A stretch of 9,677 nucleotides of DNA from Chitinophagaceae bacterium UBA3430 (GTDB lineage: Bacteria > Bacteroidota > Bacteroidia > Chitinophagales > Chitinophagaceae), in assembly GCA_002378975.1 (NCBI GenBank), contig DFST01000144.1, forward strand, positions 1-9,677, given 5' to 3'. Position 1 is the first letter of the stretch. Each line of letters opens with the position of its first letter. The notes under the pieces are model-generated. The model did no database searches. It was not told where the DNA came from and saw only the letters and a program-made list of their open reading frames with translations. Position numbers and translations under genes: made by a program. Shown in pieces: positions 1-6,196 of the stretch.

Positions 1-1043
1 GCCTTCCAGCTGTGGAATCGGGAAGAGATTGCTTTAGCCGGAATAACATCTACCATCATACCTACGCGTAATACCAGAATCAGCAATAAGCTAACAGGCA
101 ACAATCGATAGACCCATCGTTGCCAGCGATTGTGCTCGGCGATGTATGCATGCGCGAGCAGTACGAGTGGGATTAGGGCAGGTGCGGTCCAGTTGCCTTC
201 GACGCGACCGCGAAAGGAGCTGAGTAGAAAAAACGCGTAGATGCCGATCGCGGTAAAACGAAGGGCGCGTTCAAACGGATTGGTAACCCGATAGAGCCAA
301 GCGGCAGGAAGGAGGAGTAGCCCGATCAGCGGACCGGGAAGCAGGACTTGTCCAACTAGATACTCAATCGTGTAGGATAATTTATATGGATTGACATTGC
401 TTTCTTGTAAATGATACCGGAAGCTGACAAAATCGTGTTGGTATTGCCAGAGCAGATGCGGGACAAAAAGCAGGAAGGCGAGTAGTCCGGCGCCATATAC
501 ACGTGGAGATCGGAGCAAGCGCAGATGAGAGATGAGTGTGAAGAATAGAATCAATACACCATGGTATTTGCTATAGAGCAGACAGGCGGCGCTGATGCCC
601 AATCCGAGCGTGTTGACGAGTGTTTCTGCTTTGAGGAACCGGTCGTATCGATAAAAGAACAGGGCGGTGAAAAAAAGCAGGGGAATATCGGGAACGGCGA
701 GAAATCCACCTAGTTGAAGGGCAATCATGGAAAGAGCGATCGCATAGAAAAGGCGGGGTTCTTTTCGAATGGTCATTTTCTCCAGCAGCCAGATCGAGCC
801 GGTCGATAGCAATATGCAGAGTAGGCGTACGCCCAATTCATTGGGGAAGATCCAATAGCCAGCCCGGATGAGCAGGGCGGTCATCGGTGGATGATCGAAA
901 TAACCCCAGTCAAGATGTTGGCTGAATGTCCAATAGTAAGCTTCGTCGTCGAGCAGTTCGGTGTTGGCGGCCTGGATAATTGCGAGTATTAACCAGATTA
1001 GATAAAATAGCGGAGCGATTGAACGTAAACGAATCGATTCCAT
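1..1043 (-). CDS. GT39-family (PMT_2/ArnT-like) membrane glycosyltransferase, 3' end cut by window edge
   Basis: The frame is open from the ATG at 1043-1041 to the left edge (347 codons) without a stop. The protein is very hydrophobic, with an N-terminal membrane segment at about residues 9-26 and many more to residue 333. The first outer loop carries LLDDEAYYW (31-38) followed by YFDHPPM (48-54). This Asp-Glu plus DHPP pattern is typical of the GT39/ArnT class, whose members use polyprenyl-phosphate-linked sugars as donors and work in the cytoplasmic membrane. EGNWTAPAL (282-290) is a further pattern seen in Bacteroidota members. The acceptor (lipid A, protein or polymer) cannot be told. The start lies 2 bases after the stop of the NadR-like kinase, so it is probably the third gene of the pnuC operon and translationally coupled. 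Family members usually run to about 500 residues, so perhaps a third lies outside the window. Confidence 0.9.
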   Translation of the reverse strand, partial: MESIRLRSIAPLFYLIWLILAIIQAANTELLDDEAYYWTFSQHLDWGYFDHPPMTALLIRAGYWIFPNELGVRLLCILLSTGSIWLLEKMTIRKEPRLFYAIALSMIALQLGGFLAVPDIPLLFFTALFFYRYDRFLKAETLVNTLGLGISAACLLYSKYHGVLILFFTLISHLRLLRSPRVYGAGLLAFLLFVPHLLWQYQHDFVSFRYHLQESNVNPYKLSYTIEYLVGQVLLPGPLIGLLLLPAAWLYRVTNPFERALRFTAIGIYAFFLLSSFRGRVEGNWTAPALIPLVLLAHAYIAEHNRWQRWVYRLLPVSLLLILVLRVGMMVDVIPAKAISSRFHSWK

Positions 1044-1045
1044 GT

Positions 1046-1621
1046 CTACGAATTTACAGCAGAATCGAGCATGACTTGATCGATGGCGCGGATGGCGCTA
1101 TGGAGACGGTCTGTTCCGGTTCCTTGTACCAAGGCCCAGGGGGTAGATTGATTCACGAGCAGGTCTTTGTACATGCGGAACAAGGTTTTGCGGGTATCGA
1201 GGTCGGGGTACTCGCGGAGTTCGTCTTTGGTCCACGGCAGGTCGATGTTGCAAAGCAGGTAGAGATCGTATTTTCTTTTCAGGATGTTGTCGAGTACAAA
1301 GCGATGGCATTTTCCGAATACGAATTCGCACCAGACCTTCATCACATACATATCGGTATCGATGAAAAGAGGGATGTTGCCTCCGCTTTCGAGTAGCGGG
1401 AGCGATTCGTTTTCTAATTGTTGGGTGTATTCGTCTTCCAGGTTCAATTGTCCTTCAGCAATGGTCAAGAGGTCTTCAAACGTGTAGTTCGTTCCGTTTT
1501 GGATCAGCCATTCGCGTGCGTATTCGGGGCACCAGCGGGTTTCGTAGTGTTGCGCCAGTTGCTCGCAGAGGGTCGATTTGCCGGTGCTTTCCGGTCCGAT
1601 GATGACGATTTTCTTGATCAT
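1046..1621 (-). CDS. nadR: NadR-type ribosylnicotinamide kinase (stand-alone AAA_28 ATPase domain)
   Basis: A 191-residue P-loop kinase likely to phosphorylate nicotinamide riboside to NMN in the cytoplasm. The Walker A motif GPESTGKST lies at residues 9-17, FIDTD at 86-90 is a likely Walker B strand, and CNIDLPWTKDELREYPD (124-140) matches the DLPW...LRxxPD region typical of the NadR kinase domain. E. coli NadR has a helix-turn-helix and an NMN adenylyltransferase domain before the kinase; both are absent here, so NMN adenylylation must come from elsewhere. I chose the ATG at 1621 over the in-frame ATG at 1642. It overlaps the pnuC stop as ATGA and puts the P-loop at the normal distance from the N-terminus. 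Coupling to pnuC supports nicotinamide riboside as substrate. Symbol use is by homology to the kinase part only. Confidence 0.88.
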   Translation of the reverse strand: MIKKIVIIGPESTGKSTLCEQLAQHYETRWCPEYAREWLIQNGTNYTFEDLLTIAEGQLNLEDEYTQQLENESLPLLESGGNIPLFIDTDMYVMKVWCEFVFGKCHRFVLDNILKRKYDLYLLCNIDLPWTKDELREYPDLDTRKTLFRMYKDLLVNQSTPWALVQGTGTDRLHSAIRAIDQVMLDSAVNS

Positions 1622-2235
1622 GCGTTTGCTCGTTTTTTCCAATCGGCCAATCCCGCAACGGCCAGGAATAACAGGATGAAATAATACAGACTAGTCACAA
1701 CCAATCCTTTTACAAAATAAAGGGGGATGGAGCAGAGGTTGGTGGCGATCCACCAGTACCAGCTTTCTACTTTTTTTCGTGTCATCAACCACATGCCGGT
1801 GAAGGCAGTGGCGGCGGCGAGGGAGTCGGCCCAGGGAATGGCCCCTTCAAAGAACAGCGCTTTCAGGTAGCTGATGGAGAAAAAGAGGGTGATCAGGCAA
1901 ATCAAAAAGAAAGAAACTTGTTGGGCCCATTCTTTTCGGTTGCTGAAGCTGACGTGTAAGCGGATCTGTTGTTGGGTATCGCGGCGGGTCCAAACGTACC
2001 AACCATAGACACTCATCACGGTATAATAGAAATTGACGGTTGCTTCGCCTGCCAGATGGGCATCGAGGCTGATCCATACATAGATCAGGGTGTTGATCAG
2101 TCCGATTGGATAGACCCAAACCGATTCTTTTTTGCTGAACCACACGCTGGCGATGCCGGCGAGTGCTGCAATGATTTCGTGGGCTGGGGCAAGTTTCAGT
2201 CCTTCGATCAGGGCCTGGAAAAATGATTCGAGCAT
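1618..2235 (-). CDS. pnuC: PnuC-family nicotinamide riboside transporter
   Basis: A 205-residue inner-membrane protein with about seven hydrophobic segments. NFYYTVMSVYGWYVW (about residues 68-82) and ESWYWWIATN (about 156-165) are PnuC hallmarks. PnuC proteins are facilitators whose net uptake is driven by phosphorylation of the substrate inside the cell. The next gene, overlapping by ATGA, is a ribosylnicotinamide kinase, which argues for nicotinamide riboside rather than thiamine (PnuT) or riboflavin (PnuX). The frame extends upstream to an ATG at 2274, but I prefer the ATG at 2235. A TACCTTTG -7 element sits at 2249-2242, inside the extra 13 codons, and those codons are not needed for the fold. 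First gene of a three-gene operon. Confidence 0.9.
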   Translation of the reverse strand: MLESFFQALIEGLKLAPAHEIIAALAGIASVWFSKKESVWVYPIGLINTLIYVWISLDAHLAGEATVNFYYTVMSVYGWYVWTRRDTQQQIRLHVSFSNRKEWAQQVSFFLICLITLFFSISYLKALFFEGAIPWADSLAAATAFTGMWLMTRKKVESWYWWIATNLCSIPLYFVKGLVVTSLYYFILLFLAVAGLADWKKRANA

Positions 2236-2241
2236 GGCGGA

Positions 2242-2249
2242 CAAAGGTA
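2242..2249 (-). promoter_or_regulatory. Bacteroidota -7 element (TACCTTTG) for the pnuC operon
   Basis: On the minus strand TACCTTTG matches the Bacteroidota TAnnTTTG consensus exactly. It ends 6 bases before the ATG at 2235. Transcription in this phylum usually starts a few bases after the element, so the message would begin at or next to the start codon. I see no TTG at the usual -33 spacing, which weakens the call. Confidence 0.4.
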
Positions 2250-2353
2250 GTTGGAACCGGTTGATGGCCGTCATTCGAATGGGCGCCCGGTGTCATTGAT
2301 GGCGAAATGTTGGCCGGCTAGCTTGCGCTCATCTATCATCAAAACAAAACAAC

Positions 2354-3031
2354 ATGAAAAAGCAATTCTACGTATGGATGTTATGCTTATTGCCCGGATT
2401 GGCGCAAGCGCAAGAGACGACCGAAAAAGCACCTGAAAAGTATCAGTATTTGGCCTTGCATCTCGGAGCCGGATTTCCCGTAGGTGATTTTGGAAGCAAT
2501 ACGCTCACCAACGAGGAAGCGGGTTTTGCCAAGACTGGCTTCACAGTGGGTTTGCAATATTTAAACAAACTAGGGAAGAACTGGGGAATCGGCGCCAACG
2601 GATTTTACAATTTCTTCAATGCGGATAAATCGGTGAGTGTGCCAGATAATGGCGGTAGCATTACGGTGAGCTTGGACCACTGGCAGTTTTTTGGATTGGC
2701 CGTTGGACCTACAGTTACCCTCGATATGGACGATCAGGTTTGTTTGGATCTGAAGGCGATGGCCGGGGTGGCCAGTGCCAATGCGCCGCGCATCAACTAC
2801 CAGGGAGCGGCATTTTTGAAAGAAGATTGGAGCACAACCCCGGTTTTTCAGGGTGGTGCGAATCTGCGTGTAAAGATGAATAATTCCCGGATCTACGTAT
2901 TTGCGAATGCCGACATCACGTATTTGGATCCTGAGTTCACGATCACTTCCTATGACGATACATACACCGATAAGTACAAACAGCGGATGACCGTGTTGAA
3001 TCTGACCGGTGGTGTGGGTTTCCGACTTTGA
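2354..3031 (+). CDS. Outer-membrane beta-barrel protein (porin-family / OMP_b-brl type)
   Basis: A 225-residue secreted protein. A Sec signal peptide (KK, hydrophobic core, LAQA) is probably cut between A19 and Q20. The mature part has alternating hydrophobic/polar strands with many Gly and aromatics: YLALHLGAGFPVG (32-44), TGFTVGLQYL (61-70), WGIGANGFYNFF (77-88) and FFGLAVGPTVTLDM (112-125). The C-terminus, LNLTGGVGFRL, resembles a closing strand. Such small barrels sit in the outer membrane of Bacteroidota; most have no assigned function, and none can be given here. The gene is monocistronic, divergent from pnuC and followed by a strong terminator. The leader AAAACAAAACAAC before the ATG is A-rich without a Shine-Dalgarno. 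A possible weak promoter is TTG (2296-2298) with TAGCTTGC (2319-2326), 20 bases apart; it matches the consensus imperfectly. Confidence 0.82.
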   Translation: MKKQFYVWMLCLLPGLAQAQETTEKAPEKYQYLALHLGAGFPVGDFGSNTLTNEEAGFAKTGFTVGLQYLNKLGKNWGIGANGFYNFFNADKSVSVPDNGGSITVSLDHWQFFGLAVGPTVTLDMDDQVCLDLKAMAGVASANAPRINYQGAAFLKEDWSTTPVFQGGANLRVKMNNSRIYVFANADITYLDPEFTITSYDDTYTDKYKQRMTVLNLTGGVGFRL

Positions 3032-3055
3032 CCGGATCCATCTCTGTTTGTATCA

Positions 3056-3083
3056 ATCTCCCGGGAAACCGGGAGATTTTTTT
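3056..3083 (+). terminator. Intrinsic terminator after the beta-barrel gene
   Basis: An ATCTCCCGG arm (3056-3064), GAAA tetraloop (3065-3068) and CCGGGAGAT arm (3069-3077) form a GC-rich hairpin with a GNRA loop. Seven T residues follow at 3077-3083, so it is a textbook Rho-independent terminator for the plus strand. The convergent DUF3050 gene has its TAA stop at 3084-3082, inside the T tract. Reading from that side there is no U run after the hairpin, so it may stop minus-strand transcription poorly. Confidence 0.92.
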
Positions 3084-3846
3084 ATACAGCCAACGCCTCG
3101 TTCAGGGCAACGTCCCAAAGCCCTTTTCGAAGTTCGAGTGCCCGCACAGAAGCATCTGTAGCCTCCTGCCATTTAATCGGATCGTTTCCACAGAGTTCTT
3201 CGACCATTTGCAGGGCGAGTTGACTGTGGTGGTCGCCATCAACTTCAATATGACGCTCCAAATAATATCGGAATGTGTGGGTTTCGTTCGGATATTTTTC
3301 GGATAGACGAATCACCATTTCATGGAACATATCCGGGATGAGGTCTTCCCGACCAAACGTGAATACGGCCGCTTGCACATGGATGGGCGCCGTTTGAATC
3401 AATGAAAAAGTGAATGCACAGAAGTTGTAAATGCCCTCTGGTAGTTCAGCTTGTTGCAGGGCGGTTTCAATCGGAGTTCCGGTTTGACAGGAACGGATGA
3501 CGGACTGGATCGGATCTGTGTCGGCGCCCAGCTCCTTCATGGCGCGGAGGTATAATTCGAAGTGGCTGATCCGGTTTCCGGCCGGATCGATGTCGCTTTC
3601 TTCACCGGTAACGATCTCGTTGATCAGATAGCGGGTGCTCGCCGATCCCACTGGTATCCAGGGAACCCGTACACAGGTCAAGTTTCGCTGGAGGCTTTTT
3701 AGTAAGCTCATAAAATCCCAGACGGCAAAAACGTGTACTTGACTGAACGTCCGCAGGTCGTTCAATTCTGTAAGCGATCCATACAGCGGGTGTTCAACAA
3801 TTTGCTGGCGAATGGGAGCGATGCGCTCGGATAATGAATTTACCAT
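3082..3846 (-). CDS. DUF3050 family protein, heme-oxygenase-like fold
   Basis: A 254-residue, mostly helical soluble protein without a signal peptide or membrane segments. Family motifs as I recall them from DUF3050 (PF11251): HVFAVWDFMSLLKSL (38-52), IVTGEESDID (78-87), FTFGREDLIPDMF (162-174) and YLERHIEVDGDHHSQLA (195-211). The family is placed in the heme oxygenase-like superfamily, where several members are non-heme diiron or dimetal oxidases. Candidate acidic and His ligands visible here are E82, E83, D85, H95, E167, E197, H199, E201, D203, D205, H206 and H207. Which of them bind metal, if any, is inference. No reaction is known to me. It lies 47 bases downstream of the nifU-like gene on the same strand, so it may be read through from that promoter; TAGACTTG at 3865-3858 is a weak -7 candidate of its own. 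Confidence 0.85.
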   Translation of the reverse strand: MVNSLSERIAPIRQQIVEHPLYGSLTELNDLRTFSQVHVFAVWDFMSLLKSLQRNLTCVRVPWIPVGSASTRYLINEIVTGEESDIDPAGNRISHFELYLRAMKELGADTDPIQSVIRSCQTGTPIETALQQAELPEGIYNFCAFTFSLIQTAPIHVQAAVFTFGREDLIPDMFHEMVIRLSEKYPNETHTFRYYLERHIEVDGDHHSQLALQMVEELCGNDPIKWQEATDASVRALELRKGLWDVALNEALAV

Positions 3847-3893
3847 ACGCTTGATAACAAGTCTAGCACTAAATAGTTCTTAGGAAAATATGC

Positions 3894-4493
3894 TTATTCG
3901 GATTCTGCGACTACCTCTTTTACTTCGGGGATCATGCGTTTCATCATGCCTTCGATGCCCGCTTTCAGGGTGATCATGGAAGAAGGACATCCGCTACAAC
4001 TTCCCTGCATGGCCAAGCTAACCGTTCCTTCTGTATAACTTTTGAATTGAATGGCGCCTCCGTCCATTTCAACGGCAGGGCGTACGTAGTTATCGAGCAG
4101 TTCTTTGATTCGTTTTACCACATCGTCATCATCGGCCGACACTTCATTGCTGCTTTGCTGCGTCCGACGCTGGGCCATTTCCTCTTCATTGATCACTGGC
4201 TTGCCTTCTTCCAGATAATCTTTCAGGAATTGGCGGATTGAAGGGATCGCATCGTTCCAATCGGTCTCACTGGTTTTGGTGAGAGTGACGAAGTTGCTGG
4301 CGATGAATACAGCCTTGATGAAGGGGAAACCGAACAGTTCCGTTGCTAGGGGTGAGGGCATAGCAGATTCTACGTCTGGGAAATCGGCGCTCTTTCCGGG
4401 ATATAAGAGTTTGTTGGCCACGAATTTCATCGTCTCCGGATTGGGGGTCATCTCGGTATAGATGCTGATGATGGGGTTGCCCGTTTTGATCAT
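3894..4493 (-). CDS. NifU/Nfu-family iron-sulfur cluster carrier protein
   Basis: A 199-residue protein with two domains. The N-terminal Nfu_N domain (about 8-97) contains TPNPETMKFV (16-25). After an acidic linker (about 102-124, ending in DDDD) comes the NifU C-terminal domain (about 125-193) with VRPAVEMDGG (137-146) and the cluster-binding motif GSCSGCPSS (C166 and C169). Nfu proteins usually bind a [4Fe-4S] cluster between two subunits through this CxxC and hand it to target enzymes. The length and domain order match Nfu1/Nfu scaffolds of mitochondria and many bacteria rather than the three-domain nitrogenase NifU. The start at 4493 follows a good -7 element by about 17 bases. DUF3050 lies downstream. 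Confidence 0.93.
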   Translation of the reverse strand: MIKTGNPIISIYTEMTPNPETMKFVANKLLYPGKSADFPDVESAMPSPLATELFGFPFIKAVFIASNFVTLTKTSETDWNDAIPSIRQFLKDYLEEGKPVINEEEMAQRRTQQSSNEVSADDDDVVKRIKELLDNYVRPAVEMDGGAIQFKSYTEGTVSLAMQGSCSGCPSSMITLKAGIEGMMKRMIPEVKEVVAESE

Positions 4494-4510
4494 GGTGGTG
4501 AATTAGGGTA

Positions 4511-4518
4511 CAAAAATA
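4511..4518 (-). promoter_or_regulatory. Bacteroidota -7 element (TATTTTTG) for the nifU-like gene
   Basis: TATTTTTG on the minus strand (4518-4511) is a perfect TAnnTTTG. A TTG at 4537-4535 lies 16 bases upstream, slightly closer than the usual 17-23. The ATG at 4493 would have a leader of roughly 10-15 bases. No Shine-Dalgarno is present; the leader is CCCTAATTCACCACC. Confidence 0.5.
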
Positions 4519-4581
4519 ACAAGGAAATGCCCCCCAATGTTTACGAGGAAGGGAAATGGGACGAGCTGTTTGGGGTAGAGC

Positions 4582-4618
4582 GTTGAGGGTTTAGGGGCTA
4601 GGGGTCTCTAGACTCAAC
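4582..4618. repeat. Intergenic repeat: GTTGAG/CTCAAC inverted repeat enclosing TTTAGGGG-like tract (copy A)
   Basis: GTTGAG at 4582-4587 pairs with CTCAAC at 4613-4618. Between them lies GGTTTAGGGGCTAGGGG followed by TCTCTAGA, which can add an inner CTAG/CTAG pairing. It sits 2 bases after the stop of the membrane methyltransferase gene (minus strand) and has no U run, so it is not a standard terminator. The same arms and a TTTAGGG tract recur at 7088-7155. Confidence 0.55.
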
Positions 4619-4620
4619 AA

Positions 4621-5331
4621 TTACTCGGCTTTGAATCGACCTGTTTTCTTGAGCACGCGGACCAACAGGTAAATGGCCGTAAGTGTAGAGAGGGTGCCAA
4701 TCAGCCAAGCATTTCGACAGTCAGGGTTGTTATCGGTGAGTTGCGGGTGGTTGAACAGCAGCAGCAGGGTGATCCCGATGAGCCAGATGAACTGGGTGGT
4801 ATGTTCTTTCAGGATCCAGCGCTTCCAGTTGAACTCCATGCTGCTCAGGGTCTTGGATAGTCCGTGGATGCGCGGCAACCATCGATTTACATCTTGGCAG
4901 TACGCATCAAAGCCCGGTCCGAATTTTTTCCGAAGAAAATCCTCTTCGGCCAGTACGATGGCTTGATAAATGAACAGAAACAGCGGAATCATTATGCCGA
5001 TGTAGAAAAGCGAATTGGCCAGGATGCCTACACCCAACAACATCAGTATGTTCCCTACATAGAGTGGGTTTCTGCAATGACGGAAAATTCCTTCTGTGAC
5101 CAGTCCGTCCGCGTAGGGCTTCCCTTCTTTTCCGCCTCGTACGATGTAGGCCAGTCCGATGGTGAGCCCTCGGATCAATTGTCCAGCAATGGTGATGATC
5201 AACCCAAGCGCCATGGACCAAAAATCCAGGGAGGCTGGGATCAGCGAAGGCGACGGAAGGAAAAGGGCCGCATAAAAGACAATGAATAACCAGTTGCGGT
5301 GTTTGAAGAAGAAATTACCGATGGCGACCAT
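4621..5331 (-). CDS. Membrane methyltransferase, isoprenylcysteine carboxyl methyltransferase / phospholipid methyltransferase type
   Basis: A 236-residue integral membrane protein with hydrophobic segments at about 13-31, 37-62, 92-108, 110-128, 180-195 and 207-226. The ICMT/PEMT signature is present: VTEGIFRHCRNPLYVGN (78-94), the acidic pair EED (129-131), and FGPGFDAYCQDVNRWLP (137-153), which together make the SAM-binding pocket in this superfamily. Bacterial members methylate lipids, cysteines or small molecules, and the substrate here is unknown. The core ends at about residue 155; the last 80 residues with two further membrane helices are an extension beyond the compact bacterial form. 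It starts 4 bases after the cmoA stop, so the two are almost surely co-transcribed and coupled. Confidence 0.85.
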   Translation of the reverse strand: MVAIGNFFFKHRNWLFIVFYAALFLPSPSLIPASLDFWSMALGLIITIAGQLIRGLTIGLAYIVRGGKEGKPYADGLVTEGIFRHCRNPLYVGNILMLLGVGILANSLFYIGIMIPLFLFIYQAIVLAEEDFLRKKFGPGFDAYCQDVNRWLPRIHGLSKTLSSMEFNWKRWILKEHTTQFIWLIGITLLLLFNHPQLTDNNPDCRNAWLIGTLSTLTAIYLLVRVLKKTGRFKAE

Positions 5332-5335
5332 AAGC

Positions 5336-6064
5336 TTATTTTTTCACGGCGACGAGTCCAGCAAAATTGTACCATTTGAAGAAGGTCTCGCAATGGGCGA
5401 ATCCTTGGTCGCGAAGCAGGCTGATGTTCTCGCTCAATTTATAAGGGACGAGTACGTTTTCCAGCGCTTCTCGTTTTTGCGAGATTTCCATTTCGCTGTA
5501 TTCGTTTCGACGTTTGTAGTCGTAGTAGTAGCGAATGAAGTCGCGGTTGTACCGGCTGTCTTCGGCGAGTATTTTCTCCACCAGGATTAGGGCGCCACCG
5601 GGAACCAGACCGGCGTAGATGTCGCGCAGTAGTTTTTCCCGATAGATTGGCCGAACGAATTGGAGGGTAAGGCAGAGCACGACTACCGAGGCGTTTTCGA
5701 CGGTTACACCTTGTCCCAGATCCGCGCAGCGGAGTTCGTAATTGCGGGAAAAACCCATCTCCAGCAATTTGGATTTGCATTTATCCAGCATTTCCTGGGA
5801 GTCGTCGATGCCAATGAATTTTATTTCCGGGTTGACCGATGTATTCATTCCGATCAGGGTCGTTCCGGTCGAGCAACCCAGGTCGTACACGCAGGTTCCA
5901 GGTTGGGCGTGGTCGGCCGCGATTTCGGACATCATGCGCTGGATCTCGCCATAAAAAGGCACGGAGCGGTTGACCATATCGTCGAACACCTTGGCCACAT
6001 TGGCTCCGAATTTAAAGTCGCTGGCTTTTTCTATATCCTCTCGAAAAACAAGGTCTTTTCCCAT
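5336..6064 (-). CDS. cmoA: CmoA, carboxy-S-adenosyl-L-methionine synthase
   Basis: A 242-residue class I methyltransferase-fold protein aligning along its length with E. coli CmoA (247 residues). Shared landmarks are VNRSVPFYGEI (31-41), the SAM-binding VYDLGCSTGTTL (59-70), IGIDDSQEML (84-93), VVLCLTLQF (128-136), GLVPGGALILVEK (152-164) and EYSEMEISQKREALENV (188-204). CmoA makes carboxy-SAM from SAM and prephenate; in Proteobacteria CmoB then uses it to carboxymethylate tRNA wobble uridine. From memory of the E. coli structure, the Arg of SQKR binds the carboxylate; it is present (R198). The open frame runs up to 6211, but the extra 49 residues fall in the divergent promoter region and match nothing, so I use the ATG at 6064. 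TACCTTGC at 6089-6082 is an imperfect -7 element. No cmoB lies in the window. Confidence 0.92.
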   Translation of the reverse strand: MGKDLVFREDIEKASDFKFGANVAKVFDDMVNRSVPFYGEIQRMMSEIAADHAQPGTCVYDLGCSTGTTLIGMNTSVNPEIKFIGIDDSQEMLDKCKSKLLEMGFSRNYELRCADLGQGVTVENASVVVLCLTLQFVRPIYREKLLRDIYAGLVPGGALILVEKILAEDSRYNRDFIRYYYDYKRRNEYSEMEISQKREALENVLVPYKLSENISLLRDQGFAHCETFFKWYNFAGLVAVKK

Positions 6065-6109
6065 AGTGTTAAAATTCAACTGCAAGGTAGCAATAAAACG
6101 GCGCTGACT

Positions 6110-6119
6110 TTCCCGGGAA
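6110..6119. promoter_or_regulatory. Perfect 10-bp palindrome TTCCCGGGAA in the cmoA-ompA divergent region
   Basis: This palindrome ends 3 bases before the -7 element of the OmpA-like gene, where a DNA-binding protein could block polymerase. It is visible in the sequence; an operator role is inference only. Confidence 0.25.
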
Positions 6120-6122
6120 GAG

Positions 6123-6130
6123 TATATTTG
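6123..6130 (+). promoter_or_regulatory. Bacteroidota -7 element (TATATTTG) for the OmpA-like lipoprotein gene
   Basis: TATATTTGC is an exact match to the TAnnTTTG consensus with the common trailing C. There is no clear TTG at -33. Transcription would start near 6136, giving an untranslated leader of about 60 bases that ends in the A-rich ACCAAAACATACAAC before the ATG. Confidence 0.55.
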
Positions 6131-6196
6131 CTCCGATTTTGGGCTGCCGGTGTGGAATTTAATCCGGCGGCGATCTATAACACCAAAACATACAAC

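Noticed and set aside
980..1396. 138-codon plus-strand open frame
   Set aside because: It is antisense to the NadR-like kinase and the start of the GT39 gene. It has no recognisable motif, and both minus-strand products are clear family members.
5660..6196. N-terminal extension of the OmpA-like protein (frame open for 179 codons upstream)
   Set aside because: The stretch is antisense to cmoA, and the lipoprotein signal peptide and -7 element place the start at 6197.
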